A stretch of 31,476 nucleotides of DNA from Candidatus Zhuqueibacterota bacterium (GTDB taxonomy: Bacteria > Zhuqueibacterota > Zhuqueibacteria > Oceanimicrobiales > Oceanimicrobiaceae). The position numbers and the translations under genes are program-made. Numbering within the stretch: position 1 is the stretch's first letter; every line of letters starts with the position of its first letter. Positions 5,991 to 13,815 of this stretch are shown piece by piece. The notes under the pieces are model-generated. The model saw only the letters and a program-made list of their open reading frames with translations, was not told where the DNA came from and did not search any database. The stretch is taken from positions 1,421 through 32,896 of the forward strand of contig JAABYK010000640.1 of NCBI GenBank assembly GCA_011775825.1, in the 5' to 3' direction.

Positions 5991-6467
5991 CTATGATGCG
6001 TTTGCAATCACCCATAGGTTACCCTCTCGATCCGAAGGAACCTCCTCTGCACAAGCCTGACAATAGCCGGAAATCTGAATGCATTGACTCTTGGGCCGAA
6101 ACTCAAAATTTTCGCAAACGGAATCCAAAAATCGATTCATTTCCGAGTCCGAGAATCTTTGAATCTTACCACAGGAGACACAAACCAAACGACCCTGGCG
6201 CTTCCGACTTCGGGCGCTTTCATATAAGGACGGCTTATCGCCCATACAGACTTTGTTCACCAACCCCAGTTTGCTCAACAAGTCAAGTGTCCGGTATACC
6301 GTGGCGCGGGAAACACGATGTTTTTGCGACTTCAGACGCGCCACCAATTCTTCTGCGGCAAAATGCTTGTCAGACTCAATAATTTCTTTGAAAATCCGGC
6401 GCCTTTCCGGAGTATATTTCAATTTCTGTGAAGCCAAATATTTCTTAAATCGCAGTTCTTCATCCAT
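5991..6467 (-). CDS. Fur-family transcription regulator lacking sensor histidines
   Basis: The 158 residues have the Fur layout: a winged-helix DNA-binding domain (LKYTPERRRIFKEI, DKHFAAEELVARL, VSRATVYRTLDLLSKLGLV) and a dimerisation domain with both structural-zinc CxxC pairs (CVSC, CQAC). The loop that normally reads like HKHHDH before LVCxxC is RKRQGR here, at the same length, and the later His of the second metal site (FxxxSH) is Gln/Cys (FRPKSQC). The zinc structural site is thus kept while the Fe/Mn/Zn-sensing site is gone. The ATG at 6465-6467 is preferred to a TTG four codons upstream; neither has a clear ribosome site. It is divergent from the large fusion gene and may control that promoter region. 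Which member of the family it is cannot be told. Confidence 0.85.
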   Translation of the reverse strand: MDEELRFKKYLASQKLKYTPERRRIFKEIIESDKHFAAEELVARLKSQKHRVSRATVYRTLDLLSKLGLVNKVCMGDKPSLYESARSRKRQGRLVCVSCGKIQRFSDSEMNRFLDSVCENFEFRPKSQCIQISGYCQACAEEVPSDREGNLWVIANAS

Positions 6468-6548
6468 TTTATTAACCAATTGAAATTCAGTCTCATTTCC
6501 TAAAATAGCACTTCATCGATGTAAATGCAAGTAAAATATCATAGATGA

Positions 6549-6576
6549 CAGGCATGCCTGGGCACTCCATGAGTGC
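6549..6576. promoter_or_regulatory. Adjacent palindromes in the divergent promoter gap
   Basis: The 174-base gap between the fur-family gene (leftward) and the fusion gene (rightward) holds a perfect 12-bp palindrome CAGGCATGCCTG directly followed by GCACTC-CAT-GAGTGC, a perfect 6-bp stem with a 3-base loop. Positioned between two divergent starts, these are candidates for an operator or an RNA hairpin in the leader. No match to the Fur-box consensus was seen in the gap, and promoter hexamers are not clear enough to call. Confidence 0.4.
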
Positions 6577-6641
6577 TGATTCTTTAAAAGAGTTTGAAAT
6601 TAGCTTTTATATCTCGTAAATTAACTTAAGGGAATAACTCT

Positions 6642-9600
6642 TTGACTGCAATCGGAGACAGTAGAATTATGAGCGGCGAACAACAAGCTTTTATGAATCA
6701 GGACATCGAGAAGTTGTTGTCCGGCCTGAACTCAGGCAACACCGAGATTGACCCGCAAAAGGCAGGGACTATTCTGGATACAATCTTGTCAGACGAGTCG
6801 GTCATCACGAAATCGATTAAACGCAACGGGATCGCCGATTTCGTCAATTTGGGTCACCGACTACTCGATCTTGGTGAAAACGTTACAACTAAATTCGATG
6901 AAGACACTCGCAAACTCCTATTTCAGTTTCTCGAATTAGGGAGGAATCAACCCATTCTCAAACAAGTCTATCAGCAGGGTCAGACCGAAGCTTGGTTCGA
7001 TCTGCTGCTCAAAGTCATCCGGACAGCCAACTTCAATACGGGTCAAATGTTTTTACAGAGAGCCAACAAATACAGCGATAAAGTTCTGTTCAAGGTCATT
7101 CAGGACGGAGTAGCAACCGATTTCACGTGGCAAGAAATTCAGGACAAAGTGTTTACGATGGCCCGGGCGCTTCTTTCGCTCGATCTTCAGGACGACACCT
7201 GTCCTGTTGCCATCTTGTCGGAGAATTGCCTTGATATGGCCTGTCTCGATCTAGCATGTTTGATTACGGGCATTGTCAATGTTCCGATCGCGGCAAACTC
7301 GATTGAAACTCAGGTAGAATACATTCTTCGTCAAACCCAGGCCAAAATCGTGTTCGTCTCCAATGACGCACAACTGCACAAATTCCTGGAATGTCAAAAC
7401 AAATTGAAAGACATCCGGCATATCGTCATTTTCAAGTCTTCGCAGAAACCGCTCGATGGAGACGCGGAAACATTTGAAAACTTCCTGACTCGCGCGGACG
7501 ACATGCCCATCGAAAACGTTCATCATGCTATAGAAAGAACACAACTCGATAACCTGGCCACAATCATGTACACGTCGGGCACGACCGAAGCACCAAAGGG
7601 GATCATGTTCTCCCACCTGAACATCGTGAGCAAACGCTTTGCACGCGCCATTGCCTTGCCGGAAATCGGAGACCAGGATACATTCCTGTGTTATCTACCC
7701 CTATTCCACACGTTTGGCCGGTACTTTGAGATGGTCGGATGTGTATTCTGGGGGAGCACCTACGTCTTCATGGAAAGCCCCAAACTGGAAACGATGATCC
7801 AAAATTTCAAACTTGCCAAACCGACGGTCTTTATTAGCATCCCCAAAAAATGGTCGCAACTGTTTGAGAAAATACAGGAAAGCGTGGATATCGACATCGA
7901 TTCACGAGACCGAATCAAAGCTAAGGCTGAGGAAATAACGGGTGGAAATCTGAAATGGGGACTTTCCGCCGCCGGCTACCTGGACCCAGATATTTTTCGT
8001 CTGTTTCAGAATTGTGGCATCGAATTGATGAGCGGATTTGGCATGACGGAAGCGACGGGCGGGATAACCATGACCCCTCCCCATCAGTATCGGCACAACT
8101 CCGTCGGCACCGTGCTTCCCGGCATTGAAATACAACTCGCCGACGACGGAGAAATGTTGATTCGGGGTCCATACGTCACGAAAGGCTATTTTGGCGAAGG
8201 CAAGCAAGATTATGAACAGGAATGGCTTCCTACAGGGGACATCTTCTCGAAAGACGAAGATGGGTTTTACTGGATAGTAGACCGGAAGAAGGACATCTAC
8301 AAGAACGTCAAAGGTGAAACCATTTCCCCTCAAAAAATCGAAAACATGTTTCAGGATTTTGAAGCGGTCAAACAGGTGTTTCTCGTCGGCGACCATCGAC
8401 CGTACAATACGCTTTTGCTCTACCCGAATTATGAGTATGAGGAGCTCGAGTTTTCTGAGATGAGTCAGGACCAACTGCGCGATTTTTTCAAATCTCACGT
8501 GGTCTCCGTCAATCGTTTCTTGGCGCCTTTTGAACGCATTGTGGACTTCACTGTGATCGACCGGCCATTTGAGAAAGAACAGGGAGAGCTGACTCCGAAA
8601 GGCACGTTTCGAAGAAAAGCCCTGGAGAAAAACTTCGGTCTGGTCATCGAAAGCATGTACAAAAAAGAATATGTCACCAGGACTGTTGACGGACTTGAAA
8701 TACGCATTCCAAATTGGTTCTTGAAAGAGAACGGTCTTACACCGGGCGACATTTCGCAAGAACGCAATAGACTGATCATCAGACCAAGCAAAGCCCAACT
8801 TCAAATCGAGAAGCGGGACGACAAACTTAAAATAGGCACCTGTTGGTACGTATCGGATCGAAACTATCTGAATCTGAACGAATTTATAAATGAACCGACT
8901 CTGTGGTTAGGAAACGTTGGGTTGGCAGAGTTCATCGGGGAGAAAAGGCTTCTCAAACGCAGTTTCAATGCAGGGAAAAGTGGACATATCAAAATGGTTG
9001 AGCCTGAGAAACCTTTTGATCCCGAGCCTTCAGTCCTCCACGATTTTATTCCAATTTTAAACGATAAACAACCGACCAAACAGGGCATCCATTACGCAGC
9101 CCATCTCATTCAGACTTCAAATGAGAAGGTGGCCAAAAGCGCCCTGGATTATCTCGCCCTGTCACTCAGCGACTCAGAGGAAGACTACGCTTCGACCGCA
9201 AAGGCCATCATGCTGTCCTTATCCGGGTGGAAAAACATCGCTTTAAGGCGTCAAGCGTTTCAAATTCTTCTCGGTCATGCTCAAAACGGAGAACTCGAAG
9301 GCATTTTTCAGAAATTCTTGCACCCGAGCTGCGACGTTCTCGACAAAGCCACAATTTCGAAAATTTGTGGATTAACACTGAAAAATCCCCAAATGGACGC
9401 TCTGTTCGGGGTTTTGAACAGCTACTACTGCAAAGGAAGCGAGGAGTTTGATCAACAAACCAAAACATGCGCGCAATCCCTGGTCGACTTAATTACTTCA
9501 TACGGAGTTGCCCACCCGACCAAATTCAAACCGATCCGTTTTGAGTTGACGAAGTGGGCCTGTTTCGAAGCGGATGAAAGCATCCAAAGGCATGCCGGGG

Positions 9601-11450
9601 AATGCCTCGACGAACTTCTTGCAAGTTTCAGGGATTGGTTGGGACCCAATCAGCAAATCGCGGTGGATCCGGAGACAACCGAAGAATACCGCTGGAACGA
9701 TGTCATCTCCTTCGAAGAGGACGTCGATGAAGCTGATAAGCAAAAAATGTTTTCAGCTATTCAAAAAGAACCTGTGGTACGAGAGGCACTATTTCTGTTC
9801 TCAACGGGTTCCCTGGTTCGCCTACAAGATATTGCTCATAAGGGAGTTTGGGTAAGCCTGTTGGGCACGCGACACGGAAAATCTGTCTACCGAGTGTCCG
9901 TACAGACCCGACACTACGGTGCTTTCGATTTCGCCATCAATTTGAATAAAGAGCTCACTGAGGACGACGTCGCATCAGAAACAACCTGGCTAATCAGATT
10001 GGGCGCCTCGAAGGAGCAAGACCCTCTTGTCGAGGATTTCGGGGGTCATTGGCCGCAGTTCGGCTTATGGACTGAGGAATTTATACCAGGAGAAACCATC
10101 GAGAAAGTTCTGAAGAGATTGAATCGACATACCGGGCACGAATGGACTGAAAGAATGCGGCATCTTTGGCCCAATTTTGCCTGGAGCGGTATCAGCGCTT
10201 ACATCGACTTTTGGAACCGTACCGGGCGTAAACTCGAGATCGCTGATCCGATGATTGCCAACGTTATTGTTCCGCCAAACGATTATAAAGTTGGGCATCG
10301 AATCGTATCCATTAGCAATCGAGACACGCTTCATAATCTGTTAGATATGTTGTTAAGTTTACAACGCAATAGCGTCACTGAAGTTGAGTCGCGTTTTAAA
10401 AAACTCGAAGGCATCTGCGGCTGGACCGTCATTCTTTCTGCCTTCCTCGAAGTTCTCGGAGAAAAGGACGGCACGAACTGTTTGGAAAAAATCTCCCAAC
10501 AGTTAGAGCAAACCTCAGACAAAAAGATCACCGAATTACGTCAAAAACTAAATTTATTTCTAAAAAAGGTTGATCGGGAGGGGTTTCGCCCGAAACGCCT
10601 GCATTTTGCCATTCGGAGATACCAACGTTGGTATGAACTTAACCCATCTGCCACACCTCAAGCTCGAATGCAAACAATACAAGAGCTCTATAATACATAC
10701 ACTTTAGACAATTTGGAATCCGCTTATCCCGGTACTCGGATTCAGCTTTTTCGAGACACGGTGTTCCAGGAAAGCGACCAAAAAATCATCGACAGCTTAA
10801 ACAAAATGGTTCAGAAGATGCGAACCAACCACGTTTCTGAGGATGAATTGCTTAAGCTGATTTCGGAAATTCGGAAACAGAATGAAATCTCTGATGACGA
10901 TGAGTTTTTCTTAACACGATTGACGTATCCTCACCTCAGTCCGGAAGATTCGGCGCAACTGATTTCGCTGGTCTCAGAAGGAGGGCAAAAAACGGCTCTC
11001 GTGGTCTTCATCGAAGATAGTGAGGGAAACCCTCTTAGCATCCGCCAACCGACTTCGCCCAAAGAAATCGCCAAACTGCACAAGCTGTTCACGATTGCCA
11101 AACTGGCCGTAGAATTCAGACCCGAACATCAATATTTGGTGGTTTTGAATGAACGCTACCACGTGATCGGTGGCCTGTTTTACCACTACACGAAGCGAGA
11201 TCAAGTCCATATGGATAAAATCGTCCTCGACGAACGTTACCGGAGAAAAGGGATCAGCGTTGGGCTTCTAAACGAATTTTTTAACCGTTTGCGAAGCCAG
11301 GGAGTCCGAATCGTCACGGTGGGATTCTTGCGCCCGCAGTTTTTCTACCGGCTTGGGTTTACGATCGATCGGGGTTTTGGGAATATGGTGAAGAGGTTGG
11401 AACCCATGACTGAAGTTGGGGCGGAAGACGACACTGCGGAACAGCTTTAA
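6642..11450 (+). CDS. Acyl-adenylate ligase / unknown middle / GNAT fusion protein
   Basis: A 1602-residue protein. About residues 140-690 form an acyl-CoA-synthetase-like adenylating domain of the ANL superfamily: YTSGTTEAPKG (P-loop, about 310), YLPLFHTFGR, GFGMTEATGG (about 466), PTGDIF, DRKKDIYKN (about 547) and LTPKGTFRRK near 650, the region of the catalytic Lys. Residues about 700-820 are beta-rich, about 830-1050 look like alpha-helical repeats, and about 1065-1230 faintly resemble a kinase/aminoglycoside-phosphotransferase fold (TEEFIPGETIEKVLKRL as hinge) without clear catalytic residues. The C-terminus, about 1455-1590, is a GNAT acetyltransferase with LDERYRRKGISVGLLNEFF (acetyl-CoA motif) and FYRLGF. 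Plain long-chain acyl-CoA ligases are about 550-650 residues. The start is TTG behind AAGGGAAT; the ATG at 6669 is an alternative. The natural substrate is unknown. It is the only clear plus-strand gene here. Confidence 0.88.
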   Translation: MTAIGDSRIMSGEQQAFMNQDIEKLLSGLNSGNTEIDPQKAGTILDTILSDESVITKSIKRNGIADFVNLGHRLLDLGENVTTKFDEDTRKLLFQFLELGRNQPILKQVYQQGQTEAWFDLLLKVIRTANFNTGQMFLQRANKYSDKVLFKVIQDGVATDFTWQEIQDKVFTMARALLSLDLQDDTCPVAILSENCLDMACLDLACLITGIVNVPIAANSIETQVEYILRQTQAKIVFVSNDAQLHKFLECQNKLKDIRHIVIFKSSQKPLDGDAETFENFLTRADDMPIENVHHAIERTQLDNLATIMYTSGTTEAPKGIMFSHLNIVSKRFARAIALPEIGDQDTFLCYLPLFHTFGRYFEMVGCVFWGSTYVFMESPKLETMIQNFKLAKPTVFISIPKKWSQLFEKIQESVDIDIDSRDRIKAKAEEITGGNLKWGLSAAGYLDPDIFRLFQNCGIELMSGFGMTEATGGITMTPPHQYRHNSVGTVLPGIEIQLADDGEMLIRGPYVTKGYFGEGKQDYEQEWLPTGDIFSKDEDGFYWIVDRKKDIYKNVKGETISPQKIENMFQDFEAVKQVFLVGDHRPYNTLLLYPNYEYEELEFSEMSQDQLRDFFKSHVVSVNRFLAPFERIVDFTVIDRPFEKEQGELTPKGTFRRKALEKNFGLVIESMYKKEYVTRTVDGLEIRIPNWFLKENGLTPGDISQERNRLIIRPSKAQLQIEKRDDKLKIGTCWYVSDRNYLNLNEFINEPTLWLGNVGLAEFIGEKRLLKRSFNAGKSGHIKMVEPEKPFDPEPSVLHDFIPILNDKQPTKQGIHYAAHLIQTSNEKVAKSALDYLALSLSDSEEDYASTAKAIMLSLSGWKNIALRRQAFQILLGHAQNGELEGIFQKFLHPSCDVLDKATISKICGLTLKNPQMDALFGVLNSYYCKGSEEFDQQTKTCAQSLVDLITSYGVAHPTKFKPIRFELTKWACFEADESIQRHAGECLDELLASFRDWLGPNQQIAVDPETTEEYRWNDVISFEEDVDEADKQKMFSAIQKEPVVREALFLFSTGSLVRLQDIAHKGVWVSLLGTRHGKSVYRVSVQTRHYGAFDFAINLNKELTEDDVASETTWLIRLGASKEQDPLVEDFGGHWPQFGLWTEEFIPGETIEKVLKRLNRHTGHEWTERMRHLWPNFAWSGISAYIDFWNRTGRKLEIADPMIANVIVPPNDYKVGHRIVSISNRDTLHNLLDMLLSLQRNSVTEVESRFKKLEGICGWTVILSAFLEVLGEKDGTNCLEKISQQLEQTSDKKITELRQKLNLFLKKVDREGFRPKRLHFAIRRYQRWYELNPSATPQARMQTIQELYNTYTLDNLESAYPGTRIQLFRDTVFQESDQKIIDSLNKMVQKMRTNHVSEDELLKLISEIRKQNEISDDDEFFLTRLTYPHLSPEDSAQLISLVSEGGQKTALVVFIEDSEGNPLSIRQPTSPKEIAKLHKLFTIAKLAVEFRPEHQYLVVLNERYHVIGGLFYHYTKRDQVHMDKIVLDERYRRKGISVGLLNEFFNRLRSQGVRIVTVGFLRPQFFYRLGFTIDRGFGNMVKRLEPMTEVGAEDDTAEQL

Positions 11451-11454
11451 TGCT

Positions 11455-11818
11455 CTATTTGGCCCTCATCGCCCGAGCCCGCTCAATCGTGTGATGAGTT
11501 GAATCAACGATGAGTCGAAAATCTTGCAGAAGATGTGTCCCCGCGCTGGGTTCTATCCCTTCTGGTACCACAACGACCGTGCCATTTACGATTTCACCTT
11601 CATATTCGAATTTACAAAGACCATAAGCGTACTTTTGCACGTCGCCGTTTGCCAGTTCCCAACGGAACATCTCCAACCGGCTGAATGTCTAACTCGCTGG
11701 CAATATCTTCGGGAATCCGTGCCCTTGTGGCACCGGTGTCTGCGAGAAAGTGCACTTCTTGTTGTTTTTCAAAGTCCTTATCATTTATCACAGTTATATC
11801 AACATACACATCTCCCAT
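11455..11818 (-). pseudogene. Retroviral-type (clan AA) aspartic protease, frameshifted
   Basis: Behind a very good AAGGAGG site the ATG at 11816-11818 begins MGDVYVDITVINDKDFEKQQ, then EVHFLADTGATRARIPEDIA and SELDIQPV. ADTGAT is the catalytic motif of bacterial retropepsin-like proteases, and the IPEDIASELDI segment is usual after it. The frame then drifts into a nonsense tail and stops at 11612. In the other frame the rest of the protein follows: RWELANGDVQKYAYGLCKFE, YEGEIVNGTVVVVPEGIEPS, and AGTHLLQDFRLIVDSTHHTI. One surplus base around 11670-11685 (near GTTGGAGATG) explains the break. Such small proteases (about 115-125 residues) are single-copy dimers of unknown role. It ends 4 bases from the end of the fusion gene, tail to tail. 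Confidence 0.8.
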
Positions 11819-11846
11819 CTTGCTTCCTCCTTAAAATGTGGGCACA

Positions 11847-12758
11847 TTATTGAATTTGCATCTTGAACGGTTCAGGCGTAAAAGACAGCAAAAATATAAT
11901 TAGAGTAAGAATACCAATGGCAAACCGTTTTTTGTCAATCGGTGTTTCATCCATAGTGGGAGGATGGTGATATCCAAACCAGATGATGAGAAGTAGGAGC
12001 AATGCCCATCCCAAGTATATGAAAACGCAAATAAACGCAAACGCAACCAACGCCGAAGTTGCAACGATCTTATGTCGTCTTCCTAAAAGTGCATAAACGA
12101 CGTGTCCACCATCTAATTGACCGATGGGTAGCAAATTCAACGCAGTGACAAACAAACCCGCCCATCCGGCAAATGCTAAAGGATGCACCAATACATCCTG
12201 ATTTTCCGGAAGAGTACCGATGGCTAACTTGGAAATTTGTGCATAAAGGAAGGATTCACCTAAAAAGATGGTATTTTCAGCTGTACGAGACCCGATCTCG
12301 ATGACCTGAGAGAATTGGACTCCATAATATATGCAGGGAATTGTGACAACCAAACCTGCCAACGGTCCTGCCACTGCTACATCGAAAAGCGCCTTCCGAC
12401 TTGGGATACGAGACTCCATTTTGATAACGGCACCCATCGTCCCGAAGGGATTGCCAAACGGAATCGGGAATGGTATGAAAAATGGCAGCGTCGCCCGAAT
12501 TCCATATTTCCTGCACATCAAATAATGGCCCATTTCGTGGGCCAACAAGATGGAGATAATGGCTCCTCCATACCACAATCCAGCCTGCCAATATCCGTTC
12601 TGAAACCAGCCTGTCATAAACGTGGTCAGGCAGGTTGACAAGAACAAAATGATGTTTAACTTTGGATTATCGCTGCGCAGCTTGTCAAAGATGCGATACC
12701 GTTTTTTTGTATAATACTGCTGATAATACTCATCAAGATAAGGAGACTTCTCGTCCAT
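11847..12758 (-). CDS. Site-2-type membrane metalloprotease (peptidase M50)
   Basis: M50 proteases cut substrates inside the membrane. This 303-residue protein has an N-terminal cytosolic stretch, then about six or seven hydrophobic helices. The zinc site HEMGH is at residues 74-78 in AHEMGHYLM, and the second signature LDGGH is at about 215-219 in NLLPIGQLDGGHVVYALLG, supplying the third ligand Asp. The FFIPFPIPFGNPFGTMGAVI segment (loop and re-entrant part) is typical of the bacterial/plant-EGY-like subgroup. The ATG at 12756-12758 behind GAGGTG is better than the TTG six codons upstream. Substrates are unknown; release of a membrane-tethered regulator is a known role for the family, and a signalling cluster lies upstream. 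Confidence 0.9.
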   Translation of the reverse strand: MDEKSPYLDEYYQQYYTKKRYRIFDKLRSDNPKLNIILFLSTCLTTFMTGWFQNGYWQAGLWYGGAIISILLAHEMGHYLMCRKYGIRATLPFFIPFPIPFGNPFGTMGAVIKMESRIPSRKALFDVAVAGPLAGLVVTIPCIYYGVQFSQVIEIGSRTAENTIFLGESFLYAQISKLAIGTLPENQDVLVHPLAFAGWAGLFVTALNLLPIGQLDGGHVVYALLGRRHKIVATSALVAFAFICVFIYLGWALLLLLIIWFGYHHPPTMDETPIDKKRFAIGILTLIIFLLSFTPEPFKMQIQ

Positions 12759-12870
12759 TAAACACCTCAGTTGCAACTGCTTGTGACTATATGAAAACCA
12801 AAAGACCTATCCCCCGGCTTAAGCTGGGACAAGCTTGAAATCAATCGAAAGAGCTGCTTTCGTTCACATC

Positions 12871-13656
12871 CTAATCATCAAAAATGACCGCTATTTTTTC
12901 ACCGATGGCGCAATTTAGCTCTTCTTTTGCGTTCCCAAGATTATATGCAACCTCGAGAAATCCGGAGCTGCCGATTAAAGCTACAGGCCGCCTGGTTTTA
13001 ACCTGTGCGTATGAATTTGCCAGGCTATCGATGGTTAAATTCTTTACCCGTACCCTCAGCTTATCACGGTTTTCTAATTTATTAAACGGGATATTCGAAA
13101 TTAAATTCCCAAATCGATCTATGTGGACAACTTCCCCCTCAATTACGTTTGCTTTTTCGCTGAGTTCCGGGATTTGGCCTCGCTCATAGTCAGTAATCGC
13201 CTCACCAAGTTCTCGCATGTCAACCCCGCGGGACAAATGAGCAGCTACAGGTGAAAATATGTCCCGACCGTGAAACGTCTGACTCACAAAAGAGAGAAAG
13301 TATTTGCGGTTGGACACATTGACAACGAGCACATCATCACATTCATGATAAATATACTTCAAAACCCCGGTATCTGGAGCGACAAAATATTGATTGTTCG
13401 CCGAAACACAAAGAATGCGTCTTACACTGCCGACCCCAGGATCGACAACGATAACGTGAATGGTGCCATCCGGAAAGTATCGGTAGCTGTTTCTGAGCAC
13501 AAATGCAGCTTCAGACGTGTTCTGAGGTTCGATGTCATGGCTAATATCGACAATCTTCACGTCAGGGTTAATGCCATAGATGACCCCTTTCATCGTCCCA
13601 ACGAAGCCATCTGATTCACCAAAATCCGTCAGCAAAGTTATGATTGAAGCAGACAT
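12871..13656 (-). CDS. DUF62 SAM hydrolase (SAM hydroxide adenosyltransferase)
   Basis: Members of this family split S-adenosylmethionine with water into adenosine and methionine, and are related to the SAM-dependent fluorinase and chlorinase. The sequence shows TLLTDFGESDGFVGTMKGVI, VDISHDIEPQN, IHVIVVDPGVGSVRR, YFVAPDTGVL, TFHGRDIFSP and IDRFGNLISNI in family order; Asp and Arg of DPGVGSVRR and His of FHGRD correspond to the hydrolase's Asp-Arg-His set. The 261 residues from MSASII are normal. An upstream ATG at 13726 would add 24 hydrophobic residues but has no family support. The halide-binding loop of true fluorinases was not seen. Confidence 0.9.
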   Translation of the reverse strand: MSASIITLLTDFGESDGFVGTMKGVIYGINPDVKIVDISHDIEPQNTSEAAFVLRNSYRYFPDGTIHVIVVDPGVGSVRRILCVSANNQYFVAPDTGVLKYIYHECDDVLVVNVSNRKYFLSFVSQTFHGRDIFSPVAAHLSRGVDMRELGEAITDYERGQIPELSEKANVIEGEVVHIDRFGNLISNIPFNKLENRDKLRVRVKNLTIDSLANSYAQVKTRRPVALIGSSGFLEVAYNLGNAKEELNCAIGEKIAVIFDD

Positions 13657-13815
13657 ACAAATAAATAAATTATAATAGAGAAATAGGCTCAAACAATCAA
13701 GCACTATATTCCAAAAGTTCGCTAACATACGTGGGTTACCAACAGGACATGCCTCTTGCTCAGAACTAACTGATAGATGGGCTTGCCGAACGTCCGAAAG
13801 CTCAAGACTTGGATT

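Noticed and set aside
7902..8804. A 300-codon open frame on the minus strand opposite the acyl-adenylating domain
   Set aside because: It is antisense to the catalytic motifs of the ligase domain, has no ribosome site, and its sequence resembles no family. It follows from codon bias on the other strand.
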